From Rubrobacter sp. (lineage in GTDB: Bacteria > Actinomycetota > Rubrobacteria > Rubrobacterales > Rubrobacteraceae), in NCBI GenBank assembly GCA_016781775.1, contig JADDPR010000534.1:18282-46025 (forward strand): a stretch of 27,744 bases of DNA, given 5' to 3'. The stretch's first letter is position 1, and each line of letters begins with the position of its first letter. This document shows positions 1 to 7,161 of this stretch, piece after piece. Below the pieces are notes generated by a model, which saw only the letters and a list, made by a program, of their open reading frames with translations, did not search any database and was not told the DNA's origin. The translations under genes and the position numbers were made by a program.

Positions 1-485
1 CCGCCCAGCAATGCGACGGCGAGCAGGAGCGCTGCACCGACGGAGTACTTGGTAAAGAAGATCCGGGTGCGGCTGACCGGCCTGGAGAGGAGCAAGAAGA
101 TCGACCCTCGGCTCACCTCGCCCGACACCAGAGCCACGCCCAGCAACGTCGCGAGTGGCACGAGAAACATGTACTTCTCGGCCGCATGGATTTCCCTCAC
201 CTCCAACTTCGCCAACTCTGCGGGGAAGTCTGGCCGGCGCATCCGATCGAGCTCGTCTCTCAAGGACTGCTCGTAGCTCTCCTTCGTGTAGCCTGGAGGT
301 AATGGTGCCCCCGGAGGCACAGGCTCTTCCGGCGATTCGAGCTCCGCGCTCATCCTCTCGATCCCATACTCGGCTTGCTTGATAATCTCCCCGTACGGCC
401 TCGGTGCAAATGCCACGAAAGCAAGGATGGCTACCGCCGCGAGCACGAACTTCCACCGCGCCTCCCACCACTCCTTAGCGACCAC
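1..485 (-). CDS. ABC-2 type permease, 3' part outside the window
   Basis: Membrane subunit of the ABC transporter encoded just upstream. The frame is open from a GTG at 485 to the window edge (about 161 residues), so the C-terminal part is missing. A hydrophobic helix lies at about residues 13-27. A long hydrophilic, Glu/Pro-rich loop follows (about 28-105), then a second helix starting after AEKYMF. The motif GEVSRGSIFLLLSRPVSR is typical of ABC-2 permeases of the YtrC/NosY/CcmB-like kind. The GTG overlaps the last codons of the ATPase gene (stop at 477-475), so the two are translationally coupled. The substrate cannot be read from the sequence. The family call is firm; the exact start is likely but has no independent ribosome-binding site. 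Confidence 0.85.
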   Translation of the reverse strand, partial: MVAKEWWEARWKFVLAAVAILAFVAFAPRPYGEIIKQAEYGIERMSAELESPEEPVPPGAPLPPGYTKESYEQSLRDELDRMRRPDFPAELAKLEVREIHAAEKYMFLVPLATLLGVALVSGEVSRGSIFLLLSRPVSRTRIFFTKYSVGAALLLAVALLG

Positions 486-1431
486 CCTCAGCCTCCTCCA
501 CGTAAGCGATAAAGATGTCCTCCAGGCTCATCCCGATCCCGTCCACGTCGCGCACTTCGTACGGCCGCGCCTCTAAAGCCCTGTACACCGCCTCCGTGTC
601 ACCCCGCACCCGCAACCTTACGCCGCGCCCCTCGCGCTCCAAGCTCCTCACGCCGGGAAGCTCGCGCAGGGCCCGCATCTCCTCCTCGGGAGGAGCTTCC
701 GCGTAGGCCATCCTGAAGGTCTTGTGGGTCTCCCTTAGGTGGTCGAGGTCATCGCTCACGAGCATCCGACCGTCCTTGATGATCCCGATCGTGTCGGCCA
801 CCGCCTCTATGTCGGAGAGGATGTGGGTCGAGAAGAAGACGGTCCGCCCCTCCGCCGCGACGTCGCCGACGAGCACCTTGAGGAAGGCGTGGCGGGCGAG
901 CGGATCGAGGCCGGAGGTGGGCTCGTCCAGGATCAGGAGCTCGGGTTCGCTACCGAGCGCGAGGCAGAGCTGCAGCTGCACCCTCTGTCCCCTGGAGAGC
1001 TTGCGCGCCTTGACGTCCTCCCGGAGACCAAAGACGCCGAGGTAGCGGTCTACGAGGGCCTGATCCCACGTCCTGCCGACGTCGCGGCAGAACCGGCAGA
1101 GCCTACGGACGGTCATCCCCCCGTAGAGGCTGTCGACCTCGCTGGCGAACCCGACCCGCGCCCGGACCTCCAGGCTCTCCCCCACCACGTCGTACCCCAG
1201 CACCTTGGCCGAGCCCCCATCCGGCTTGCGGAAGCCGAGCAGGGTCTTTATGGTCGTCGTCTTCCCCGCACCGTTGGGGCCGAGAAAGCCGTAGACGGAG
1301 CCAGGCGGCACCGTTAGGTCGAGCCCGCGCACCGCCTCCCTCCTGCCGTACCCCGCCACGAGGCCCCTCGTCTCGATCGCCGCGTCCGCCCCGCCGGATC
1401 CCGCAACTTCGCGGTTCGCCAACTCCTCCAT
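475..1431 (-). CDS. ABC transporter ATP-binding protein
   Basis: ATPase subunit of 318 residues that would power the permease at 1-485. Walker A GPNGAGKTT is at residues 51-59. The signature is LSRGQ, with R in place of the usual G. Walker B LLILDEPTSGLDP is followed by the H-loop STHILSD. The C-terminal 90 residues resemble the accessory tail of YtrB/CcmA-type ATPases that pair with ABC-2 permeases. The ATG is chosen because it sits behind GGGGGGAGG and overlaps the TGA of the GntR gene (ATGA arrangement). A longer reading of this frame up to 1833 is only the antiframe of the regulator gene. Regulator, ATPase and permease form one operon, as in the Bacillus ytr locus, where the regulator responds to cell-wall stress. 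That role here is inference. Confidence 0.93.
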   Translation of the reverse strand: MEELANREVAGSGGADAAIETRGLVAGYGRREAVRGLDLTVPPGSVYGFLGPNGAGKTTTIKTLLGFRKPDGGSAKVLGYDVVGESLEVRARVGFASEVDSLYGGMTVRRLCRFCRDVGRTWDQALVDRYLGVFGLREDVKARKLSRGQRVQLQLCLALGSEPELLILDEPTSGLDPLARHAFLKVLVGDVAAEGRTVFFSTHILSDIEAVADTIGIIKDGRMLVSDDLDHLRETHKTFRMAYAEAPPEEEMRALRELPGVRSLEREGRGVRLRVRGDTEAVYRALEARPYEVRDVDGIGMSLEDIFIAYVEEAEGGR

Positions 1432-1841
1432 CACGCCTCCCCCCGGTTCCCCACCGTTTTGAAGGTCCGCCCCAACTCGCGGTCGAAGCGCTCGCGCAGG
1501 TCCTCCTCCGTTATCCCAAGCCCGGCCGCGTCCCGCACGAGCACCCCGACGCGCCCGTAGAGGTCCTCGACCTTGCGCCTCCGCATCGTCTCCCCCGCCT
1601 CGCCCACCACCACCGTACCGACCCCGGCCCGGCTCTCGATCAACCCCTCCCGCTGCAACTCGTTGTATGCCTTCACCACCGTGTTCGGCGCGACGGTCAG
1701 CTCTCCCGCCAACGCCCGAACCGTCGGCAACCGCTCCCCCGGCCTCAAAGTCCCAACCTCCAACGCCCGCCTCACCCCCTCCACGAGCTGCACGTAGATC
1801 GGCACCCCGCTCCGCGGATCCACGTCCAGCCACACCCCCAA
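1431..1841 (-). CDS. GntR family transcriptional regulator, YtrA subfamily
   Basis: Short (136 residues) DNA-binding regulator. Residues 10-80 form the GntR winged helix: the opening GVPIYVQL, then a turn around GERLPTVRALAGEL, then NTVVKAYNELQREGLIES and the wing GVGTVVV. Only about 50 residues follow the DNA-binding domain, which is the YtrA layout and too short for a FadR or HutC ligand domain. YtrA-type regulators usually repress their own ABC-transporter operon. The gene is first in that operon and overlaps the ATPase gene by one ATGA. An inverted repeat lies just upstream at 1863-1892. The effector is unknown. Confidence 0.92.
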   Translation of the reverse strand: MGVWLDVDPRSGVPIYVQLVEGVRRALEVGTLRPGERLPTVRALAGELTVAPNTVVKAYNELQREGLIESRAGVGTVVVGEAGETMRRRKVEDLYGRVGVLVRDAAGLGITEEDLRERFDRELGRTFKTVGNRGEA

Positions 1842-1860
1842 CGCCCTAGTCCCTCACCCG

Positions 1861-1893
1861 TATTGTGTCATTCATATGCGACATTATGACAAT
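1861..1893 (-). promoter_or_regulatory. Candidate GntR operator and promoter of the ABC operon
   Basis: An AT-rich island in otherwise GC-rich DNA holds an interrupted inverted repeat, TTGTGTCAT (1863-1871) facing ATGACAA (1886-1892). The right arm lacks the GT of the left arm. On the minus strand TTGTCA (1892-1887) could be a -35 with CACAAT (1867-1862) as a poor -10 at 19 nt. GntR proteins of this size often bind such repeats over their own promoter. Operator assignment is inference from position and symmetry. Confidence 0.4.
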
Positions 1894-2404
1894 GTGCGCA
1901 GGCGCGTGTTAAGGCAGCCGGACGAAGACCCTCTCACCCGGTCTTACGGACGGGGTTGGTTACCCGGCGTGCGGGCGGCGGGAGCGAAGGGTGCGTCCCT
2001 GTATCAGCACGACGAGGAGGAAAGAAGTCTTGAACGTCCAAGGTCTCCGAAGCGTCCGAGGGGGTCAAGGCCGCATTGGAGAATTCCGGTTTTCCAGGAC
2101 GACTGGTGGATAAGGCTAGCGCAGTCCTAGAACATGGGGATACCGGCTACAAAACAGCCGTCGCCATACCCGCGACGAACGCTGCATGAGTCGGGGCGAC
2201 CATCAACTCTAGAAACGAGGCGTTGAACGGGGCCAGTGCCCGACGTACGCGGTGGCTGCGGCCTCGGGTGGAGCTCCTCGACGAACGAGGCGAACAGCAC
2301 CAGGGGCGGCGACGTTCAAGGTGGGGACGTGCTTGAGCAGGTTGTGCTCCCGGCCGCGCCTTTGCCGCTCCCGACCTTCTGGGTTACGCATCGAGGAGCG
2401 TACG
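1894..2404. other. Gene-poor stretch, possible decayed transporter end
   Basis: No reading frame here has convincing coding character. The frames that are open for 60-100 codons are Arg/Pro/Gly-rich and match nothing I recognise. On the minus strand, about 2240 to 2147, one frame reads PFNASFLELMVAPTHAAFVA and ends after GMATAVL at a TAG. A neighbouring frame continues hydrophobically as CFVAGIPMF. This looks like the last helix of a permease broken by a frameshift, possibly of the MFS DHA2 type, but that is weak inference. The GC content is slightly lower than in flanking genes. Confidence 0.25.
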
Positions 2405-3187
2405 CTACCAGGACCGCCCTGAGCCTTCTTCGGGCCCCCGACGGTAACTTCCCCTCGAAGGCCCGGCCTTCTCACGCCCGTCTGGCTCTCCTCCTTGGGT
2501 GGCCGCCGAACCCTCCCTGAGGACGCAGCGTGCGGGGGCGAGCGGAGGACCGCCGGCCCCGCACGCTGCGGTGCCATCCGCGCGGAACCCGAAGGTCCCT
2601 CGGGGCCGCACCATGGGGCGGGGCGTCCCCACCCGATAGGAGCGCGTACCCCACCGCGGCCCACGCGGACCCAGCATCATCCACTCCCCCGCCCAGGAGC
2701 CCCACGGCAAGGCCGCGAGCGGATAGCCGAAGACGAGCAGCAACCCGCACCAGCGCGGCAGGATCCGCGCGTCCAGCGCCGCGGTGCCCAGCACCACCGC
2801 GCCGACCAGGGCGGCCGGGTAGCCCCAGGCGAGGGGGTCGGGGCCCGTGGCGGCCCCGCGCGCCGCGGTGGCGAGTGCGCCCAGGAGCAGGAGCGCGTGC
2901 CCGAGTAGGGCCGCCGACGAACCCACGGCCAGCCCCCACCCTCTATCCCTCCTGCGCGGGCTGCGCAGCGAGGCGCCGAGGAGACCCGCAACCGCGACCA
3001 GCGTCCCCGCCAGCCCCACTACGAGGAGGGCCTGAACGATGTAGTCGGAGGACGACGCGAGGACGACTGGCCCCGGCCACCGCACCTCGGGGGCGAGCAG
3101 GAGATCCGCGATCCCTGCCGCGTACATGGCCGCCCCGGCCGCTACGCCCGCCATGCCGCCGATCCTCACCCGGCTATCGCGAGACAC
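2405..3187 (-). CDS. Putative multi-pass membrane protein, 3' end apparently frameshifted
   Basis: Unrecognised membrane protein. The GTG at 3187 has an excellent ribosome-binding site, AAGGAGG, 7 nt upstream. The first 168 residues contain about five hydrophobic helices (for example VQALLVVGLAGTLVAVAGLL and ALVGAVVLGTAALDARILP). After SWAGEWMMLG, near 2680, the frame turns into Arg/Gly/Pro-rich sequence to a stop at 2405. The next frame at that point reads SAWAAVGYALLSGG, an obvious last transmembrane helix. One extra base in the GG before TCC would join the two, and the protein would then end at or before 2472. It is therefore either a damaged gene or a sequence error. No partner gene is obvious. 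Confidence 0.6.
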   Translation of the reverse strand: MSRDSRVRIGGMAGVAAGAAMYAAGIADLLLAPEVRWPGPVVLASSSDYIVQALLVVGLAGTLVAVAGLLGASLRSPRRRDRGWGLAVGSSAALLGHALLLLGALATAARGAATGPDPLAWGYPAALVGAVVLGTAALDARILPRWCGLLLVFGYPLAALPWGSWAGEWMMLGPRGPRWGTRSYRVGTPRPMVRPRGTFGFRADGTAACGAGGPPLAPARCVLREGSAATQGGEPDGREKAGPSRGSYRRGPEEGSGRSW

Positions 3188-3640
3188 GCCCCTACCTCCT
3201 TAAAAGCCTGCGCCACCATCAGGACCGCACAATTTGCCGTCAAGTCCATGGGCCACGATAGACCACCCCGAACGCGCGGGGTAGGGCGATGTGGTCTGGA
3301 CGCAAGGGGTTGTGGCTAAGGTTCGGCATGAGCACGACGAGAGCGGCTGCGAGCAGGGGATGCGCGTCCGACGGCGCCCACGACGGACGGGACCTGAGCG
3401 GGACGGCTGGAAGATGCAGCCTGGACCACGCCGTCGACTCCTGGTGCCCGTAAGGAGGACGTGCGCCAGCGGAGGCGAGACCGGGGCCGCGTGGGCAGGG
3501 CTCAGAAGACCTCGGACGGCCACCGCGGTCCTCGTCGTTCTGAGCGAGAGCCGGTCGGGTGGGCGCGCTTTCGGGTTCGATCGGTTGGGGTGGATCCAGC
3601 CGTCGCGGCGGCGCGTGCTCGATGCCGCCGGGACGCGACG
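3188..3640. other. Intergenic stretch with no recognisable gene
   Basis: About 450 bases between yqeC and the membrane-protein gene. Open frames exist on both strands only because GC-rich DNA has few stops. Their translations are Arg/Ser/Pro-rich and have no recognisable motif. I see no strong hairpin with a T-run and no tRNA. It may be decayed coding sequence. Confidence 0.4.
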
Positions 3641-4387
3641 TTAGAGCAACCAGACCTTCCCGGGCGACTCCCTGGGCAGGGAGCTCGACACGACCTTGCG
3701 GACGCCGCCGCGCCAGAGTTCGCGGGCTACCGCCGAGGCCGAGGACATGTCGCGTCCGGGCATCACGCCGGCGAGGAGGGCGGCGCGGCGGGCATCCTCC
3801 GGGGCGGCGCGGAGGCCGGCGAGGAGCGCCCGGGCGAAGGCCGCCGGGGTGATGGTGTGGCCAGGGCCCGCGCCCGTGATCTCCGTGAACACCTCCGGGC
3901 GATGCACGTGCTCCTCGTCCACCGTCTGGCCGAGGGCATCTATGCCCCCGACGGCGACCACGAGTGTGGCGCCCTCCGGCAGCGGCGGCTCGTGCCCCGC
4001 CGTACCTTTCAAGGGGCGCCTGCGGGAGCCGTCGGCCTCCACGAGCGTCACACCGTCCTCCGGGGCGAGGGAAGGCACCACGGATGCCTCTACGCCGCCG
4101 ATCCGGTCTTTGGAGAGCATGCCGGCCCCGGCCACGGCCGCGCCCCCGTCCCCGAGCGCCGTCTCGACCTTGAGGCAAAGTTCGCCAGCGTCCTGGGCCG
4201 TGAGAATGGGCCCTATCCCTTCGGCCTCCGAGACGAACATCTTCGTCGTTGGCACCGCGAGGACCTTGACGCCCGTCCCCTTCAATTCGTTCGCGACCTG
4301 CAAGATCGCGCTGGATTTCCCGCCGGCCCCCACGAAGGCGACCACGTCCCCGGGCACGACGCCCAGAGCCTTGTAAAGCTCCAACAA
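3641..4387 (-). CDS. yqeC: YqeC-like selenium/molybdenum hydroxylase accessory protein
   Basis: About 248 residues, the usual length for the YqeC family. The N-terminus has the nucleotide-binding loop FVGAGGKSSAI (about residues 18-28), then PTTKMF, the acidic EADGSRRRPLKGTAGHEP segment (about 115-132), and VVAVGGIDALG. These are the family's conserved blocks. YqeC proteins occur with selenium-dependent molybdenum hydroxylases and are thought to help mature their cofactor; no hydroxylase gene lies in the window. GAGGAGG is at 4395-4389 on this strand. Two TTG codons follow (4387 and 4384), and 4384 has the better spacing. The gene diverges from the holin-like gene across an AT-rich promoter region. 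Confidence 0.82.
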   Translation of the reverse strand: MLELYKALGVVPGDVVAFVGAGGKSSAILQVANELKGTGVKVLAVPTTKMFVSEAEGIGPILTAQDAGELCLKVETALGDGGAAVAGAGMLSKDRIGGVEASVVPSLAPEDGVTLVEADGSRRRPLKGTAGHEPPLPEGATLVVAVGGIDALGQTVDEEHVHRPEVFTEITGAGPGHTITPAAFARALLAGLRAAPEDARRAALLAGVMPGRDMSSASAVARELWRGGVRKVVSSSLPRESPGKVWLL

Positions 4388-4450
4388 ACCTCCTCGGGAA
4401 GACGGACGGTTCGCACCGCCGGGACCGCTGAACGAGGGGCGGGCGTGTCT

Positions 4451-4456
4451 TATACT
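4451..4456 (+). promoter_or_regulatory. Candidate -10 box for the holin-like/DUF3618 operon
   Basis: TATACT stands out in the GC-rich gap between the divergent yqeC and holin-like genes. A second AT-rich patch, ATTATA, follows at 4471-4476. No good -35 is visible. The reverse strand also offers TAGTAT here, so the region may fire both ways. Confidence 0.4.
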
Positions 4457-4574
4457 ACCTGGCAGAGAACATTATAAGTGACGATTGTTATGTTCGGTCC
4501 GAGATTACCTCCAGGAGGACGAGGGTAATAGGGTCCAAGTCACAAACGCCGATCGTCCGAACAGGGGGTGCTGG

Positions 4575-5021
4575 GTGACGCAGCAGCAAGATAGGGTGGA
4601 GAACTTCACCAGGGAGCTAAGGGGGGACCAGACGGCCTCCGACCGGAGCATAGGTGAGATCTTCAACGCGCTCCGCCCCCGCCTCCAGGAGCTTGGGAAC
4701 AAGCAGGTCGAGCTGGCGCGAGCGGAGCTCACGCCGGTCGGCAAGCAGGCCGGGATCGCGATCGGGTTGCTCGTCGTCGGGGCGGTCTTCCTGCTCCTCT
4801 TCCTGGGCTTCTTCTTCGCCACGTTTGCGGCGGTACTGATCGCCGTCGGCTTCCCGGTGTGGGTCGCGATCGGGATCGTCACTGTTATACTGCTGCTGAT
4901 AGGGGGCGCCCTCGCGGGCCTGGGTGCCAGCAGGCTGAGGACATTGGATCCCAAGCCCCGCCGCACCATCGCGGCCCTCCAGCAGAACATACAGTGGATA
5001 AAGGGGCAGCTTAGGCCGTGA
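4575..5021 (+). CDS. Phage-holin-superfamily III-like membrane protein
   Basis: Small integral membrane protein of the PF07332-like class. It is a host protein in actinobacteria, not evidence of prophage. An N-terminal amphipathic, charged part (RSIGEIFNALRPRLQELGNK, ELARAELTPVG) is followed by two long hydrophobic segments (about residues 58-85 and 90-115) and a basic tail ending IQWIKGQLRP. I prefer the GTG at 4575, 6 nt after AGGGGG. The frame is open upstream to a TTG at 4485, but that extension is Cys/Arg/Asn-rich and unlike the family. The stop overlaps the start of the DUF3618 gene (GTGA), so the pair is one operon. Such pairs probably act in envelope organisation; the exact function is unknown. 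Confidence 0.8.
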   Translation: MTQQQDRVENFTRELRGDQTASDRSIGEIFNALRPRLQELGNKQVELARAELTPVGKQAGIAIGLLVVGAVFLLLFLGFFFATFAAVLIAVGFPVWVAIGIVTVILLLIGGALAGLGASRLRTLDPKPRRTIAALQQNIQWIKGQLRP

Positions 5022-5395
5022 CACAGAAACCACCGGAGCGCATAGAGCGGGAGATGTTCGAGATCCGGAGCCAGATGGAGCCGGATGCCAAGGACCTAGC
5101 GAAGCACGTTCAGCCTCAGGTCGTCGCCGAGCAGGTGAAGGGCAAGGTCAGGCAACGCGTTCAGGACACGACCGAGCGCGCCAAGACGAACCTCAGGGCG
5201 CGCGGCCAGGAACTCGTCGACTCGGCCAAGCGACAGGCGAACCTCGCCCGTAAGGCCGGCGAGAACAGGGACACCGGCCCCTTCACGGACGCCGTGAGGA
5301 GCGACCCCCGCCCAATGGTCCTCCTCGCCGTCGTCCTCACCCTCTTGCTGCTGCTGACCCGCAAGATCGCCGGGGGCGGTCGCGACCAGGACTGA
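5018..5395 (+). CDS. DUF3618-like protein with one membrane anchor
   Basis: 125 residues. The N-terminus PERIEREMFEIRSQMEPDAK is the DUF3618 signature. A long charged helix follows (about residues 35-85, rich in Lys, Arg, Gln and Glu; probably coiled coil). One transmembrane helix (about 99-116, VLLAVVLTLLLLLTRKI) lies near the C-terminus. The GTG start overlaps the stop of the holin-like gene. The pairing of these two families is common in actinobacteria; the molecular role is not known. The downstream larC frame begins right after its stop. Confidence 0.82.
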   Translation: MTQKPPERIEREMFEIRSQMEPDAKDLAKHVQPQVVAEQVKGKVRQRVQDTTERAKTNLRARGQELVDSAKRQANLARKAGENRDTGPFTDAVRSDPRPMVLLAVVLTLLLLLTRKIAGGGRDQD

Positions 5396-5456
5396 GAGGC
5401 CCCGGCCGCTCCCCCAACACGCACACTTCCAGCCCGTCGGCGGTGCCGCCGGCGAC

Positions 5457-6617
5457 ATGACCCTCGCCGCCCTGCTCCACGCCGGGGCTCCCCCCGAGGA
5501 TGTCTCGCGGGAGCTCCGCAAGCTCGGGCTCCCCTTCGAGCTCCGGACGCAGCCCGCCGAGATCAACGGCATAAGCTCGCTCCGGCTCGCGGTCGAGCAC
5601 CCCGAGCAGCACGCCCACCGCACCTTCGGGGATATACGTGCCCTTATAGGGGGTGCGGGCCTCCCGGAGAGGGCCACGACCCGCTCCATCTCCGCCTTCC
5701 GGCTCCTCGCCGAGGCCGAGGGTAAGGTCCACGGGCTCCCTCCGGAAAGGGTAACCTTCCACGAGGTCGGGGCCCTCGACTCCATCCTGGACATCGTCGG
5801 AAGCTGCGTCGCCCTGGAGACGCTCGGGGTCGAGACGGTGAGCTGTGGTCCCCTGCCGATGGGGACCGGGACCGTCCGGGCCGCGCACGGTCCTCTCCCC
5901 GTCCCCGGACCGGCCACGCTGGAGCTCCTCAAGGGCTCGCGGGTTCGCTTTACCGAAGAGGAGAAGGAGACGACCACCCCCACCGGCGCCGCTCTGATGG
6001 CGAGCCTCACCGGCGGGCGCTTTACGGATGCCGCCCCTCCCATGACGCCCCGAGCGGTCGGCTACGGCGCCGGCAACGCGGTCCTCCGTGGCGCCCCCAA
6101 CGTGCTGCGCGTCGTCGTCGGCGAGGTCGAAGGCGCGAGCGGGGCCGAAGACCTCGCTCTCCTGGAGGCGAACGTGGACGATGCCTCGGGGGAACTCCTC
6201 GGGGCGGCGACCGGGGCGTTGATCGAGGCCGGAGCCCTCGACGCCTGGCTCGAACCCATCTTCATGAAGAAGGGACGCGGCGCGTACAAGGTCTGCGCCC
6301 TCGCTCGAAGCGCCGACCGCGAAGGGCTCGCACGCCTCCTGATGCGCGAGACGGGCACCCTGGGCGTCCGTCAATTCTCCGTCGGGCGCACCACCGCCGA
6401 CCGCCGCATCGTCGAAGTCGAGCTGCCTTACGGACGGTGCAGGATCAAGGTCGGTAGCCTGGACGGAGAGGATTTCGTCGCCGCCCCCGAGTATGGGGAC
6501 GCCTCGCGCCTCGCCAGGGAGACCGGCCTACCCCTCCCCCGCATCTACTCCGACGCCCGCACCGCGTACGAGAACGGTCGCCCGACAGCCCCCGGCGATC
6601 GGCGGGAACGCGGGTAG
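5457..6617 (+). CDS. larC: LarC, nickel insertion protein for the nickel-pincer cofactor
   Basis: LarC uses CTP to insert nickel into the pyridinium dithiocarboxylate pincer cofactor of lactate racemase-type enzymes. The first ATG gives 386 residues, starting MTLAALLHAG. Recognisable blocks are FHEVGALDSILDIVG, GPLPMGTGTVRAAHG, PTGAALMA, NVDDASGE and the C-terminal CTP-binding part with GAYKV and YGRCRIKV. It is one unbroken frame, unlike Lactobacillus larC, where larC1 and larC2 are joined by frameshifting. Homology continues upstream of the ATG: codons 5418-5456 read HAHFQPVGGAAGD, the expected LarC N-terminus. No ATG, GTG, TTG or CTG exists in that frame back to a stop at 5355. The true start is therefore unclear. 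No larB, larE or lactate racemase is in the window. Confidence 0.88.
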   Translation: MTLAALLHAGAPPEDVSRELRKLGLPFELRTQPAEINGISSLRLAVEHPEQHAHRTFGDIRALIGGAGLPERATTRSISAFRLLAEAEGKVHGLPPERVTFHEVGALDSILDIVGSCVALETLGVETVSCGPLPMGTGTVRAAHGPLPVPGPATLELLKGSRVRFTEEEKETTTPTGAALMASLTGGRFTDAAPPMTPRAVGYGAGNAVLRGAPNVLRVVVGEVEGASGAEDLALLEANVDDASGELLGAATGALIEAGALDAWLEPIFMKKGRGAYKVCALARSADREGLARLLMRETGTLGVRQFSVGRTTADRRIVEVELPYGRCRIKVGSLDGEDFVAAPEYGDASRLARETGLPLPRIYSDARTAYENGRPTAPGDRRERG

Positions 6618-6730
6618 ACGAGCCGAAGCGCGACGCGGGCCGGTGGATTCTGGCTAAAAGATCGCGCCGGATAGCGTCCGGTGGCGAACCTGCAAAGCCG
6701 TGGCAAGGGCCGGCACCCAGGGACCACAGC

Positions 6731-6760
6731 AAAACAAAGGCCGGGGGATGAATCCCGGCC
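6731..6760 (-). terminator. Rho-independent terminator of the cold-shock gene
   Basis: Perfect 7-bp stem GGCCGGG (6739-6745) and CCCGGCC (6754-6760) with an 8-nt loop. On the minus strand it is followed by TTTGTTTT. It lies 34 nt after the cold-shock stop codon. On the plus strand no T-run follows, so it does not obviously serve larC. Confidence 0.85.
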
Positions 6761-6793
6761 CTGGTACCGCTTATGCTGTTGTTTGTACCTCGG

Positions 6794-6997
6794 TTAAGCG
6801 GGGGTTACGTTCTCGGCCTGCATCCCCTTCTTGCCGCGCGTCGCCTCGTAGGAGACCTTCGTCCCCTCCTCGAGCGAGCGGAAGCCGTTACCGGCTATCC
6901 CGGAGTAGTGGACGAAGAGATCCTCGCCGCCGTCGTCCGGAGAAATGAAGCCGTAGCCCTTCTCGTCGTTGAACCACTTGACCGTTCCCTGGGGCAT
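6794..6997 (-). CDS. Cold-shock domain protein (CspA family)
   Basis: 67-residue single OB-fold RNA/DNA chaperone. It has both RNA-binding motifs: KGYGFI (RNP1) and DLFVHY (RNP2, with Y in place of the usual H). The start is MPQGTVKWFN, the standard family N-terminus. An in-frame extension to 7075 is not family-like and belongs to the leader. The gene is monocistronic: it has its own TATAAT box at 7100-7105, a leader of about 95 nt and a terminator at 6731-6760. Long structured leaders are typical of cold-induced csp genes, but csp copies in actinobacteria may also be constitutive. Confidence 0.96.
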   Translation of the reverse strand: MPQGTVKWFNDEKGYGFISPDDGGEDLFVHYSGIAGNGFRSLEEGTKVSYEATRGKKGMQAENVTPA

Positions 6998-7044
6998 GTA
7001 CTTAGCCCGCCTTTCTCTTCTCTGGACCTCACCGCAAGGTCGCG

Positions 7045-7105
7045 TTTCCTCCAAAGGAAAGACCCCGACGGCCACAGCCCAACTTCACGTGCACCTTCTA
7101 TTATA
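7045..7105 (-). promoter_or_regulatory. Cold-shock gene promoter and structured leader
   Basis: A consensus -10, TATAAT, lies at 7105-7100 on the minus strand, with GTGAAC (7128-7123) as a partial -35 at 17 nt. Transcription would begin near 7093, giving a leader of about 95 nt before the ATG at 6997. Within it, TTTCC and GGAAA (7060-7056 and 7049-7045) can pair around a loop that contains part of a GGAGG. The hairpin could act in temperature-dependent control; that is inference. Confidence 0.6.
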
Positions 7106-7161
7106 CAAAATCGGCGCCGCGCGTTCACCGGTTGCGGGCGTCGGCGGGCGAAAAATCTACC

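Noticed and set aside
4575..5021. Prophage, because of a holin-family protein
   Set aside because: No endolysin, portal, capsid or integrase nearby; this family is a standard chromosomal gene in actinobacteria next to DUF3618.
6640..6730. Riboswitch-like stretch with paired segments and GCAAAGCC after larC
   Set aside because: No gene lies downstream on either strand for it to control, and I could not match it to a known class; a covariance-model scan would decide.
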